Below, piece after piece: positions 41,192 through 50,136 of a stretch of 64,000 nucleotides of DNA. Below the pieces are notes generated by a model. The model was not told the origin of the DNA. It saw only the letters and a program-made list of their open reading frames with translations, and made no database searches. The DNA is from a bacterium (GTDB lineage: Bacteria; Planctomycetota; UBA1135; UBA2386). The number at the start of each line of letters is the position of its first letter. Position 1 is the first letter of the stretch. The DNA is taken from the NCBI GenBank assembly GCA_024743115.1, contig JANSXC010000016.1:62001-126000 (forward strand). Direction: 5' to 3'. A program made the position numbers and the translations under genes.

Positions 41192-42796
41192 TCAGGGGCT
41201 CGTGGTGTCGGCGCCGCGCGTCTCGGGCGGCAGCTGATCGAGATCGAGCATCGCCCGTGAGATGTCCGGCAGACTGCGGCCGCGGCGATACCAGTAGTTC
41301 GCCGGACGATGTAGCACCGCAGGGTCGAGCGGTGCGACGTTGCCCAGCAGATCGGAACGCACGAAGATCGCATTGACCCCGGCCGTCGTGCAATGCACCA
41401 GCGTGTAGCCCTTCCGGCGCGCGAGCCGTTCGATAGCGAGCAGGCTCGCGCCGTAGTAGTCGGTGCCGTCCCAGCGATGCGCGGGGTCGTACGGAATCGT
41501 CAGCGCGCGGTCGTCGGCGACGTTGCCGTTGTACTCGACGATGAGAACGCGCGGCCGGCGTTCGATCGCGGCGAAGACCCAGTAGTCGTTGCCGTCCAGA
41601 TCGATCGACATCAGGTCCGGCTCCGCGGGCACGCTGTGGCGGTCGAACAGTTCGTTGATGTTGTCCCGGGTAATCCACTCGTGGTGGATGGTGATGTCCG
41701 GCTCGCCCGGACTCTCGCCGCCATCCATGAGCAGCCCGGTCCAGCCCGCAAGCTGTAGCTGCCGCGTGTTGCACTGCACGCCGTCCCCGCAACCGAACTC
41801 GACGTAGTTGCGGTTGGTCTCGCCGATGCGCTCGAAGATCGCCGCGATCACCCCGTCCTCGCCACACTGGCTCGTCATGCGGCGTTCGAAGCGTTCGAGG
41901 TCGAACCACGACAGGAGCGGCGCATTCACGGGCAGCTCCGCGGTCGCGAGCACGAGGTCCTCGGTCGCGGGTGCCGGGAAACGCCCACCGCCCGAAGCCG
42001 CGACGAGGAGCAGGACCCCGTCACGGCGATCCCGCGGCAGCCCGCCGAGGCGGACCGTGTGCCAGGCGTCTGCGCTGGCCAACGGCTCTACCACGTCGCG
42101 CAGGAAGCCGAGCTCGGCCCGTAGCACACACCGACCATCGGCCGGCAACACGGCGCGGGCAGCGATCAGCACGTCGGCCACGCGCGCCGTCGCCTGCTCC
42201 ACCGCGTTGCCGATGAAGACGCCATCGACAGCAGGACCATGGCCGCCGGCCTCGCGGAGCTCGATCAGCGTCCGCAAGCCACCGACGTGGACCTCGTGTC
42301 CGCGCGCCCGCGCCGCATCGGCCAGATCGGGATCCGCTTCGATGCCCACGACACCGACGTCGCGCATGAGGATCGCATCCAGAACGTGACCTCGGCCGCA
42401 CCCGAGTTCGACGACCCGACCGCAGCCGACGAACAAATCGGCCACGGCCCCGACCACGTGGCCGGGGTAGTCCGGCAGGGGGCGGGCAGGCACGGTTCGC
42501 GTCGATGACCCGGGGCCATCGAGGACGAGAATCTCGCCGCCCGGCGCCACCGCCTCTGTAACGGACGCCAACAGGCCATCCCGCACATCCGGAGCGAATC
42601 GCTCGAGATCGACCACGGCGCGGTCGAACTTGTGGCGATGGGCCGTGAGCTGGCGCACGTGGCCCAGGTCCAGGGGCACCGGCACGACGCGGCCGCCGCT
42701 CCCCGCGAGGCCGACGGCCAGTTCGCGGGCCCGCTCCGGGTCCACGACAGCAAGGAGTAACCGCGCACCGCTGAGCTTCGCCAGCAATTCACCCAT
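41192..42796 (-). CDS. Double methyltransferase: class I SAM domain plus FkbM-like domain
   Basis: A 534-residue protein with two methyltransferase-like modules. The first has VVELGCGRGHVLDAIL at residues 128-143 and the acidic VGIEADPD. The second has NYVEFGCGDGVQCNTRQL at about 330-347, GLLMDGG and SIDLDGNDYWVFAAI near 390, the pattern seen in FkbM-like proteins. Both SAM loops look intact. It converges with the sugar dehydratase gene (17-base gap) and probably modifies the same surface glycan. The ATG at 42796 is chosen over the longer frame from 42916, which would overlap the divergent lipoprotein gene. Confidence 0.8.
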   Translation of the reverse strand: MGELLAKLSGARLLLAVVDPERARELAVGLAGSGGRVVPVPLDLGHVRQLTAHRHKFDRAVVDLERFAPDVRDGLLASVTEAVAPGGEILVLDGPGSSTRTVPARPLPDYPGHVVGAVADLFVGCGRVVELGCGRGHVLDAILMRDVGVVGIEADPDLADAARARGHEVHVGGLRTLIELREAGGHGPAVDGVFIGNAVEQATARVADVLIAARAVLPADGRCVLRAELGFLRDVVEPLASADAWHTVRLGGLPRDRRDGVLLLVAASGGGRFPAPATEDLVLATAELPVNAPLLSWFDLERFERRMTSQCGEDGVIAAIFERIGETNRNYVEFGCGDGVQCNTRQLQLAGWTGLLMDGGESPGEPDITIHHEWITRDNINELFDRHSVPAEPDLMSIDLDGNDYWVFAAIERRPRVLIVEYNGNVADDRALTIPYDPAHRWDGTDYYGASLLAIERLARRKGYTLVHCTTAGVNAIFVRSDLLGNVAPLDPAVLHRPANYWYRRGRSLPDISRAMLDLDQLPPETRGADTTSP

Positions 42797-42854
42797 GCCG
42801 GGATCATCGCTCGACGGCTGGTTTCCGCCAACACCTGCTCGCATGCTTGCCGCC

Positions 42855-43505
42855 ATGGTCCGCCACAGTCCGTTCCTCGTCGTGCTCGGCGCACTCGCCA
42901 GCGCCTGCACGGCCACGCTGCCCGAAGGCGTCGGGCGCGGCCTCCTCGCGTTCGACCCGACGCCGCCGCCAGGCGTCGAGACCCATGAACGCCCCGAGCT
43001 GCGCGCCGGCGATCGTTATGCATTCCTGCGCGGCGGCGAGCTGCGCCAGGACTACACGATCCAGAGCGTCGACGAGGAGGGCGTCGCGGTCGCAGCGGGC
43101 GACGGTCACGTCCTGCGCCGCACGAAGGATCTCGGCTACCTCGGGCAGTGGGACGAGAACGGCCGGGCCGTCCAGCGCTTCGCCCCGTTCGACGCCCGCT
43201 TCCACTGGCCGCTATGGGTCGGCAAGCGGTGGAAGTGTGACTACGTGCTGCTCCAGCTCGGTGAGGATGCCCGGCGGATCGAGGTTGACTATCACGTCGA
43301 AGAAGCCGACCGGATCACCGTTCCTGGCGGCACGTTCGACACCCTGCGGATCGTGCGGACGGAACGCCTCAGGGTCGACGGTGAGACCTACCTCGACCGT
43401 ACGGCGGTCAACTGGTACGCGCCCGCCGTCGGTCTCGAGGTCCGGCAACTCATCGGCGGCACGGAGTTCGAATTGATCGAGTGGACGCGCGGGCCAGGCA
43501 AATAG
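42855..43505 (+). CDS. Hypothetical lipoprotein
   Basis: A 216-residue protein with a lipoprotein signal: basic start, hydrophobic run and the lipobox ALASAC with lipidated Cys18. The mature part is beta-rich, with WPLWVGKRWKCDY followed by a V-P-x-G-T-F-D-T motif that recalls beta-sandwich lipoproteins of the DUF3108 kind, although this is only an impression. An ATG at 42843 gives a four-residue longer form. A hairpin terminator follows the stop by about 30 bases. The function is unknown. Confidence 0.72.
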   Translation: MVRHSPFLVVLGALASACTATLPEGVGRGLLAFDPTPPPGVETHERPELRAGDRYAFLRGGELRQDYTIQSVDEEGVAVAAGDGHVLRRTKDLGYLGQWDENGRAVQRFAPFDARFHWPLWVGKRWKCDYVLLQLGEDARRIEVDYHVEEADRITVPGGTFDTLRIVRTERLRVDGETYLDRTAVNWYAPAVGLEVRQLIGGTEFELIEWTRGPGK

Positions 43506-43535
43506 GCGCGAGGGGTAGCGGGGCGACCCAACGAA

Positions 43536-43569
43536 AAACGCCGCGCCGGGCGAACCCGACGCGGCGTTT
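43536..43569. terminator. Bidirectional intrinsic terminator between convergent lipoprotein genes
   Basis: AAACGCCGCG at 43536-43545 pairs exactly with CGCGGCGTTT at 43560-43569 across a 14-base loop. On the plus strand the stem ends in TTT; on the minus strand it ends in TTTTT. It lies between two convergent stop codons (43505 and 43593), which fits termination in both directions. Confidence 0.8.
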
Positions 43570-43592
43570 CGAGAGAGACCTGAGCGTTTCGG

Positions 43593-43937
43593 CTACTTCA
43601 TCACCTTGAGGAAGCTGCCGTCGCCGACGAGGCTGCCGACCTGGCCATCGGTCGGGGCGACATCCGCGTGCTTGAAGCCCGTGCCCTTCATGTCCCACGC
43701 ATCGTGGAACCAGAAGAAGTAGGCGTCCGTGACGAAGAAGTCGCCGATGCCCGCGCCGAAGTGGCAGATCGGGAAGACCGGGACGACCCACAGAGCCGCG
43801 TTCAACCAGGGGTTGTTCACGTACATCTTGTGGTCCCAGTCGTCGACCGTGCGCTTGAGCTGGTGCGGGCCGGCCGAGCACGAGGTCATGGTGATGGCCG
43901 CAGTCGCGACCGCGAGCGAAGCAAGGAACTTACGCAT
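43593..43937 (-). CDS. DUF3332-like small lipoprotein
   Basis: A 114-residue protein with a lipoprotein signal ending in the lipobox TMTSC (Cys20). After it come LKRTVDDWDHKMYVNNPWLN, a hydrophobic stretch (ALWVVPVFPICHFGAGIGDF) and a region rich in aromatic residues (DAYFFWFHDAWD). This resembles the DUF3332 family of short envelope lipoproteins of unknown function. The longer frame from 44039 adds 34 residues without features. A GAAAGC-rich stretch precedes the ATG rather than a clear ribosome-binding site. Confidence 0.75.
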   Translation of the reverse strand: MRKFLASLAVATAAITMTSCSAGPHQLKRTVDDWDHKMYVNNPWLNAALWVVPVFPICHFGAGIGDFFVTDAYFFWFHDAWDMKGTGFKHADVAPTDGQVGSLVGDGSFLKVMK

Positions 43938-44187
43938 GTTCTGAAAGCTTGGGTTGGTGCTGACGCCGTGCGCTGCCCCCCGGCAGTGTCCGACGCCATC
44001 GGAAGGCCGGAAGCTAGTTGGGCCCCGACCCCGTCGCAAGCCGAAACAGCCGTGGCAAGGGGGAGTTCCGCCCGATTCCTATCGTCATGGGAATTGCCGA
44101 TTCGGCCAGTCGTCAGGCCGGCGCGCACGGCGCGCGGCGGCGGAATCCGGTAGACTCGCGCGCGGTGGCAACTCCGGAGGGCTGAAC

Positions 44188-45261
44188 ATGTCGAAGCACA
44201 GAACCCGCACGGTGCGCTCGGTCGCGGCGCTGGGCCTGACCCTGGTGGCGACCGGCTTCGGCGCGTTCTCGGGCTCGTCGGTCGCGAACCCGGATCCCGT
44301 GACGCCGCTGGCGCGCACCACGGCCGAGGACGGCATCCGCTGGCTGCTCGCCGTGCAGAACCACGATGGCTCCTGGGGGCGCGACAAGAACCTGCCGGGC
44401 GAGGTCGGCAACACTGCGGTCGTTGCGCTCGCGCTCATGGCGCACGGCAGCACGCCGTCACGCGGACCGCACTGGCGCGCGGTGCGCGCGGCCGTCGACT
44501 GGCTGCGGCCCCACACCCGCGGTTACGGCAGCAACCGGCGACTCGACTCGGAGACGCTGCTACAGCGCAAGCTCGGCGCCCACGCGCCGCTCTATTTCTC
44601 GACGCTGTTCTACGCCCAGGTGCTCGGCAGCAACGCCGATCGCCACGAGGACGAGATCATGCGCCAGGATCTCAAGGCGATGATCGCGCACATCTCGTCG
44701 CTGCAGCGCGAGGACGGCCAGTGGGAGACCAGCTACGAGCCGATGCTCACGACGATCACCGCGTGGCTCGCACTCAAGCAGGCGAGTTCGACGGGCATCG
44801 CGATCGACCAGGCTTCGCCCAAGAAGGTCGTCGAGTACCTGATGCGCTGCCTCGAGAAGCCGACCGGGATCTTCCGTGAGGCCAAGTGGGGCAACCGCGA
44901 ACGCTTCGTGACCCAGAGCGGCGGCGTCCGCGTGCTCCATGGCGAGAACCTCGGCCACACCAAAGAAGCGAAGAAGGCCGCGAACGTGATCGCGAAGATG
45001 CGTTTCGACCAGGACGTCGGCGGTCGCCAGGGTGGGGAGGAGTTCCTCGGCGCGCTGTTCGCCGTGCAGGCGCTGTTGATCGAACGCGATGCCAACTACT
45101 TCAACTGGTATCCACGCATCGTCAAGGCACTCAAGCGTTGTCAGGATGCGAACGGCAGCTGGGTGGGGCACCACTGCATCACCGACCGGGTGTTCTGCAC
45201 TTCGTGCGCGGTGATGACGCTGCTGACGCCCGACAAGCTGGTGCCGATGAGTGAGCGGTGA
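44188..45261 (+). CDS. Secreted prenyltransferase/squalene-cyclase-like repeat protein
   Basis: A 357-residue exported protein. A signal peptide (residues 1-33, ending near SSVANP) is followed by an alpha-toroid of squalene-cyclase-type repeats: LLAVQNHDGSWGRD near residue 52, LQREDGQWETSYEP in the middle and CQDANGSWVG near the end, each a Q-x-x-D-G-x-W unit. The DxDD acid motif of real cyclases is not seen and export argues against terpene cyclisation. A good ribosome-binding site (CCGGAGG) lies 7 bases before the ATG. The next gene, of the same fold, overlaps by 11 bases. The function is unknown. Confidence 0.82.
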   Translation: MSKHRTRTVRSVAALGLTLVATGFGAFSGSSVANPDPVTPLARTTAEDGIRWLLAVQNHDGSWGRDKNLPGEVGNTAVVALALMAHGSTPSRGPHWRAVRAAVDWLRPHTRGYGSNRRLDSETLLQRKLGAHAPLYFSTLFYAQVLGSNADRHEDEIMRQDLKAMIAHISSLQREDGQWETSYEPMLTTITAWLALKQASSTGIAIDQASPKKVVEYLMRCLEKPTGIFREAKWGNRERFVTQSGGVRVLHGENLGHTKEAKKAANVIAKMRFDQDVGGRQGGEEFLGALFAVQALLIERDANYFNWYPRIVKALKRCQDANGSWVGHHCITDRVFCTSCAVMTLLTPDKLVPMSER

Positions 45262-46363
45262 GGTGGGGCTTGCCCGTTGTGTCGCAGTCGGGCTAATCAT
45301 CGTCGTCGCCGTACCCTTTGCTTTGCTGCTGGCTTCACCGCCGCGGATCGGTGGGGGACTGTCGACGGAACAATCGGCGGCGGGTTGGAAGGCCTGGCGC
45401 GAAGCGAAGCTCGAACTGGCGCTGTTCTGGTTGTGGCGGCAACAAGAGGCCGATGGCTTGTTGCGGGCGGATTCCCATGCGCGCCTGCGACGCGGTGAGT
45501 CGGTCACCGCGGCCGCACTGCTGGCGACCTCGTTCTGCGGGGAAGAGCATCAGCGACCGCACCGGGCCAAGATCGTCACGGCGCTCAACGCACTCGTGAA
45601 CGGGTCAGAACGAGATGCGGCCGTGGACTATCCGAGTTACACGACCGCGTGCCTGCTCGAAGCCGTCGTGCGTCTGCGCCCGGCGGGTTGGCAAGCCCTG
45701 GCAAGGGGCCTGCTCGATCGGCTGCGCACGCTGCAGCTGTCGCCTGGCAATGATTGGCGGCCGGATCAGCCTGCGTTCGGCGGATTCGGCCTCGGCGATG
45801 GTCCTCCCCGCGACCCGGAGGCAGCGAGTCTAGTTACACTGTCGACAACCGTGGCTGCCGTCGCTGCCGCACGCGCCGCGGGCGTGCCGGCAGCAGACCC
45901 GCTGGTGAAACACGCCCTCCTCTTCGTCGAACGCTGCCAGAACTTCGGGCCGGGTGACGGCGGCTTCTTCGGTGCGCCAACCGACGAGTGGCGGGGAGGA
46001 AAGGGCGGCCGGGACCAAGCTGGCCGGAAGCGCTCCTACGGCACGGCGACGGCCGACGGGTTGCGCGGCCTGCTGTTGTGCGAAGCTACGAAACCGCGCA
46101 TCGATGCCGCGCGGCGCTGGCTCGATGAAAACCTGCAGCCAGAGGTTCCGGGCCTGCTGTCCGACTTCGAACCGTCATTGCGGCTCTACTGGACCGCCGC
46201 CCTGGCCACGACGGAAGTGCGGGCCCGTTGGTTGGAGGATCAGGCCTGGCTCGAAGCTCGTCAGCGCGAAGACGGCGCGTTCGTGGGCTTTGCAGGCGCG
46301 ATGAAAGAGGACGAACCCGTGGTTGCGACAATCCTCATGATTCGCGCACTGGCAACTCACTGA
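45251..46363 (+). CDS. Second squalene-cyclase-like repeat protein, membrane-anchored
   Basis: A 370-residue protein starting at GTG 45251, inside the end of the preceding gene. One hydrophobic segment at residues 8-29 looks like an uncleaved signal anchor. The rest is helical and contains toroid-type repeats: AFGGFGLGDGP, NFGPGDGGFFGAP and RQREDGAFVGFAG. The motifs are weaker than in the upstream protein (glycine replaces tryptophan in places). The pair may form a complex outside the membrane. No catalytic residues can be named. Confidence 0.78.
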   Translation: MSGEVGLARCVAVGLIIVVAVPFALLLASPPRIGGGLSTEQSAAGWKAWREAKLELALFWLWRQQEADGLLRADSHARLRRGESVTAAALLATSFCGEEHQRPHRAKIVTALNALVNGSERDAAVDYPSYTTACLLEAVVRLRPAGWQALARGLLDRLRTLQLSPGNDWRPDQPAFGGFGLGDGPPRDPEAASLVTLSTTVAAVAAARAAGVPAADPLVKHALLFVERCQNFGPGDGGFFGAPTDEWRGGKGGRDQAGRKRSYGTATADGLRGLLLCEATKPRIDAARRWLDENLQPEVPGLLSDFEPSLRLYWTAALATTEVRARWLEDQAWLEARQREDGAFVGFAGAMKEDEPVVATILMIRALATH

Positions 46364-46384
46364 GTCATCGCGCGCGCGGGTAGA

Positions 46385-47815
46385 TCACAACCGCCTGATG
46401 CGCAGATTGCGATACGCGACCTCGTCACCATGATCCTGCAGCGCGAGGCGCCCCTTGCCGGCGGTGCCGAACGGCCAGTTCTTGAACTTGCTCTTCGCGA
46501 TCCGCGCGGTCCATTCGTCGCCGGTGCACGCGACATCAACGAGCTTCTTGCCATTGAGCCAGTGCTGCACACGACCCTCGGCGATCACGATGCGCCCCTC
46601 GTTCCAGGCGCCGGCCGGGCGGACCGGCTTGTCGTTCACGGGCTCGAGACCGTAGAGCGCGCCGACCGAATGCTTCGGGTTCACGCCGGGGTGCCCGGCG
46701 TCGTCGAGCACCTGGTACTCGGGCCCGCTCATGTAGGTCTGCTCGTTGTCCTCGGTCACGTGCCAGATCACGCCGCTGTTGGCCTTGGGCGCGACGCGGA
46801 ACGAGAACCGGAAGTCGAAGTTGGCGAACTCCTCCCTGGTCACGAGGTCACCGCCGCCGCCGCGCGCTTCGTGCACGATTGCGGCGTCGCGCACGGTCCA
46901 GCCCTGTTCGGGCAGGCCTTCGGCGCGGTAGGCGCGCCAGTGCTCGATCTGTCTGCCGTCGAACAGCGACACGAACCCGGCCTTCGTTTCGGCTTCGGAC
47001 AGCCGATTCAGCGGCGTGGGGGACAACGTGACCGCGCCGGTCGCCGCCCACTCGGTACCGCGGGCGACGAGGCGCCGCAGCTGCGGATCCGCCCAGCTCG
47101 CGCGCGACGGGATGTTGTTCTTCCAGACGTGGCCGAGCGGGGTGTGGAAGACGCGACCCTTGCCTTCCCGGGACACCATCAGCATCGGTTCGTGGCGCCC
47201 GGTACCGCCGGTCTTCGGCGCGCTGTAAGCGCTCATGAGCACGCGGAACTCCGCGCCCTCGCCGAGCACGAGCCGGTGGTAGAGCTCGTCGGGGTGCATG
47301 CGCAGGTCGGCCATTCCGTCGGTGATCGGGTGGTAGCGATCGATCACATGGACGTCGAATGCGTGATAGCGCCCGTGCCCGGTGCCCTTGCGCCACAGCA
47401 GTCCGACCATCCGCTCGTAGTCGGTCCAACCCGGGAACGCGTTGTTGGCCGCATGTAGCACACTCACGCCACAGCCCGCGCGGACCGCCGCCAGGAAGCC
47501 CTGTTCCGCCGCCTCGGGCCAGCGTTTACGGCGGTTGTAATCGAGTACGATCACGTCGAGTTTGCCGGCGGCGTGCATCGCGGGCACCTCGGGCAACACT
47601 TTCTCGGGCTCGTAGGTCACCTCGACCGTGAAGCGCCCGGTCTCCGCGAGCGTTCTCGCGATCTCGGGGGACGTCCAGCGCCAGTCGTGATTGTTCGCAC
47701 CGCTGACGATGAGCGCTCGGATCGGACGCGGCGGCTCCTGCGGCGCGGCGATCGCGAAGCCGGCGATCAGGCAGCCACAGGTGAACACTCTGACGGACGA
47801 AGGAGCGACGAGCAT
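46385..47815 (-). CDS. Secreted ThuA-domain and DUF1080 (3-keto-disaccharide hydrolase-like) protein
   Basis: A 476-residue exported protein. After a signal peptide (about residues 1-24) comes a ThuA-like glutamine-amidotransferase-fold domain (residues 30-255): LIVSGANNHDWRW at the start, VSVLHAANNAFPGW in the middle and GKGRVFHTPLGHVW near the end. Residues 285-476 are a DUF1080 concanavalin-like domain: FVSLFDGRQIEHWRAY, GVIWHVTEDN and the C-terminal GRLALQDHGDEVAYRNLRI. Both domains are abundant in Planctomycetes; DUF1080 members act on 3-keto-glycosides. It converges with the repeat-protein pair, 21 bases apart. Confidence 0.92.
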   Translation of the reverse strand: MLVAPSSVRVFTCGCLIAGFAIAAPQEPPRPIRALIVSGANNHDWRWTSPEIARTLAETGRFTVEVTYEPEKVLPEVPAMHAAGKLDVIVLDYNRRKRWPEAAEQGFLAAVRAGCGVSVLHAANNAFPGWTDYERMVGLLWRKGTGHGRYHAFDVHVIDRYHPITDGMADLRMHPDELYHRLVLGEGAEFRVLMSAYSAPKTGGTGRHEPMLMVSREGKGRVFHTPLGHVWKNNIPSRASWADPQLRRLVARGTEWAATGAVTLSPTPLNRLSEAETKAGFVSLFDGRQIEHWRAYRAEGLPEQGWTVRDAAIVHEARGGGGDLVTREEFANFDFRFSFRVAPKANSGVIWHVTEDNEQTYMSGPEYQVLDDAGHPGVNPKHSVGALYGLEPVNDKPVRPAGAWNEGRIVIAEGRVQHWLNGKKLVDVACTGDEWTARIAKSKFKNWPFGTAGKGRLALQDHGDEVAYRNLRIRRL

Positions 47816-47896
47816 CGCGTCACGCTACTGGTTTCGGCAACGCTTCGCAGCCTCGTTTGACTGGCCTCCATCGCGCGCCTCTGGTACACCACAGCA

Positions 47897-49303
47897 ATGC
47901 GGTGGGTGTGGACTGTCGGAGCGCTCGGCGTTCTGTCCGGAATCCTCGAGGACGCGAACGCGCAGGCCCTCGCGACACGTCATGGCGCGCTGCCCGGCCG
48001 GCAGGCGATTCGCGCAGCGATCGCGCGCGCCGGCCAGCTCGGCGCGCGGACCGGCGTGTGCGTGCTCGATGACCGCGGCGCCGTCGTCTTCGAATCCCGC
48101 GCCGACGAGGCGTTCGTGCCGTCGAGCAACCTCAAGGTGCTAACCGCCGCCGCGCTGCTGCGCGGACTGGGCAAGCACTACGAGTTCCGGACCCGCTTCG
48201 AGGTTCGGAATGGAATGCTCGTGGTCCACAGCGGTGGCGACCCGAACTGGCTGACGGCTTCGGTCACCTCGCCCGAAGTCATGTTCGGGGAAGTGGCCGC
48301 GGCATTGCAGCGCGGCGGCGTGCGCGCGCTCCGCGGGATATCGCTCGCACCTGGAACCTTCGTCGGCCCCGCCCGCCCGGCGGACTGGCCGAAGAACCAG
48401 CTGCACACCTACTACGCCGCGCCGACGGGACCGTTCGTGCTCGAGCAGGGTATCTTCCGAGTTGTGGTCGATGCGCGTGGCTCCGGTCGCCGCGCGCGTC
48501 TCCGGTTCGCCGGCCCACTCGTCGGACCGCGACTCACGGGCGGCGTGACGATCGTCGACCAGCGGGTCTCGACGTGCGGTGCGATCGACCGCGGCGACCG
48601 GGTCTTCGTGCGCGGCAAGCAGCGGCGCGGCGGCACGCCAGAGATCAGGACGGCGGTCGCCGATCCGGCCGTCTGGTACGAACGCTCGCTGCGCCACCTG
48701 CTCGCGCGCGCCGGCATCGCCGTCCGCAGCGATGCACCCAGCACGACGCTCGGCGAGGTCCATGTCACGCGCACTTCGCTGGCGCCGGCGCTACTCCGCA
48801 TCCTCGAGGACTCCTCGAACTTCGATGCCGAACAGTGCGCCCGCGTGCTTGGCCACGAGCAGCTCCGCGAAGGCTCGCTCGCGGCGGGCGTCCGGGCGGT
48901 CCGCGACCAGATCGAAGCGTTGGCCGGACCGTTACCGCAGAACGTGAAGCTCGCAGACGCGTCGGGGTTGTCCAAGAACAGTCGACTCACGCCGCGCCTG
49001 CTGGCGACGGTGCTCCATGCGCTGCGTGGCGAGTCCTATGGCGAGGCGTTCCGTCAGGCGCTGCCGATCGGTGGCCGCACCGGCAAACTGCACAATCGGT
49101 TCACGCGGGAACCGCTCCGTGATCACGTCTTCGCGAAGACGGGGTGGGTTGCCGGCAGCTCGACGCTGTCGGGCTACGTCGACGTCGGTGCGGCGCGCTA
49201 CACGTTCTCGATCCTCATGAACTACGACCGGCGGAAAGGCGGCCTCAACAAGGACCTCAAACGCCAGCAAGAACGCATCGTCGCCGGCATCATCACACCA
49301 TGA
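47897..49303 (+). CDS. dacB: D-alanyl-D-alanine carboxypeptidase/endopeptidase, PBP4 (S13) family
   Basis: A 468-residue exported penicillin-binding protein. A signal peptide (ending EDANAQA) is followed by the three active-site motifs of the S13 family: S-x-x-K at Ser77-Lys80 in PSSNLKVLTAAA, S-x-N in EDSSNFDAEQ, and KTG in FAKTGWVAGS. These enzymes cleave D-Ala-D-Ala ends and cross-links of peptidoglycan, so a peptidoglycan wall is implied. The stop overlaps the inositol-monophosphatase gene by 4 bases (ATGA). Confidence 0.92.
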   Translation: MRWVWTVGALGVLSGILEDANAQALATRHGALPGRQAIRAAIARAGQLGARTGVCVLDDRGAVVFESRADEAFVPSSNLKVLTAAALLRGLGKHYEFRTRFEVRNGMLVVHSGGDPNWLTASVTSPEVMFGEVAAALQRGGVRALRGISLAPGTFVGPARPADWPKNQLHTYYAAPTGPFVLEQGIFRVVVDARGSGRRARLRFAGPLVGPRLTGGVTIVDQRVSTCGAIDRGDRVFVRGKQRRGGTPEIRTAVADPAVWYERSLRHLLARAGIAVRSDAPSTTLGEVHVTRTSLAPALLRILEDSSNFDAEQCARVLGHEQLREGSLAAGVRAVRDQIEALAGPLPQNVKLADASGLSKNSRLTPRLLATVLHALRGESYGEAFRQALPIGGRTGKLHNRFTREPLRDHVFAKTGWVAGSSTLSGYVDVGAARYTFSILMNYDRRKGGLNKDLKRQQERIVAGIITP

Positions 49304-50124
49304 CGGCCGCGATCCATGCCAGGGCGCGGGATGTCGCGCTCGATCTCGGCCGGCGTGCCGGGGATCTGCTCCTCGAGCGCCGGACCGCTGCCGCCGCGGC
49401 CGTCGAATCCAAGGGGCGCCGGCGTGAGCTCGTGACGGCTGCCGACCGCGCGGCCGAGGAGCTGATCGTCCAGGGGCTGTTCGCCGAGTTCCCCGATCAC
49501 GGCGTGCTCGCCGAAGAAGGCGTGCTGACAACGGCCGGGGAGACCGACAAGGAGTCCGACTGGGTCTGGATCATCGACCCGCTCGATGGCACGACCAATT
49601 ACGTGCACGGCGTGCCCTTCTTTGCCGTCGCGATCGCGCTGGTTCATCGCGGCGAACCGGTGGTCGGTGTCGTGCACGCGCCCGCGCTCGCCGAGACATT
49701 CGTCGCGTGTCAGGGCGGGGGTGCGGAGCGTCATCGCGGCGGCGAAATCGACCGCCTGTACGTCACTGCAACGAACGAACTCGCCGATGCGCTGCTGGCG
49801 ACCGGCTTCTCCTACAACCGCAACGAGCCGGGCCGCGACGACAACTCGGGGCGCCTCGCGAAGGTCCTGCCGCGGTGCCGCGATCTGCGTCGCCTCGGGT
49901 CGGCCGAGCTCGACCTCTGTTACACCGCAGCCGGCGTGTACGACGGCTACTGGGAGCTCTACCTCCAGCCCTACGACGTCGCCGCGGGCGCGGTGATCGT
50001 TCGCGAAGCCGGTGGCCGAGTCACCGATCTCGACGGCGGTGAAGAGTGGCTGCACGGCGGTCAGATCCTCGCGACGAACGGCCCGCTGCATGGCCCGCTG
50101 CTCGCGGTGGTCGGCAACTCCTAG
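49300..50124 (+). CDS. Inositol monophosphatase-family phosphatase
   Basis: A 274-residue metal-dependent phosphatase. Motifs: LVTAADRAAEELI, the metal-binding glutamate in VLAEEG, the signature WIIDPLDGTTNYVHG and the C-terminal WELYLQPYDVAAGAVIVREAGG. The family includes inositol-1-phosphatase, fructose-1,6-bisphosphatase-like and CysQ enzymes; the sequence alone does not choose between them. The start overlaps the dacB stop by 4 bases. Confidence 0.9.
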   Translation: MTAAIHARARDVALDLGRRAGDLLLERRTAAAAAVESKGRRRELVTAADRAAEELIVQGLFAEFPDHGVLAEEGVLTTAGETDKESDWVWIIDPLDGTTNYVHGVPFFAVAIALVHRGEPVVGVVHAPALAETFVACQGGGAERHRGGEIDRLYVTATNELADALLATGFSYNRNEPGRDDNSGRLAKVLPRCRDLRRLGSAELDLCYTAAGVYDGYWELYLQPYDVAAGAVIVREAGGRVTDLDGGEEWLHGGQILATNGPLHGPLLAVVGNS

Positions 50125-50136
50125 GGCGTCGATGCG

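Noticed and set aside
29849..42796. Genomic island acquired by transfer
   Set aside because: No integrase, insertion sequence, tRNA or flanking direct repeat was seen, and base use looks like the rest of the window.
44100..44187. Sigma-70-like -10 element (TAGACT) before the first squalene-cyclase-like gene
   Set aside because: No matching -35 hexamer at 16-18 bases upstream, so the promoter call was not supported.
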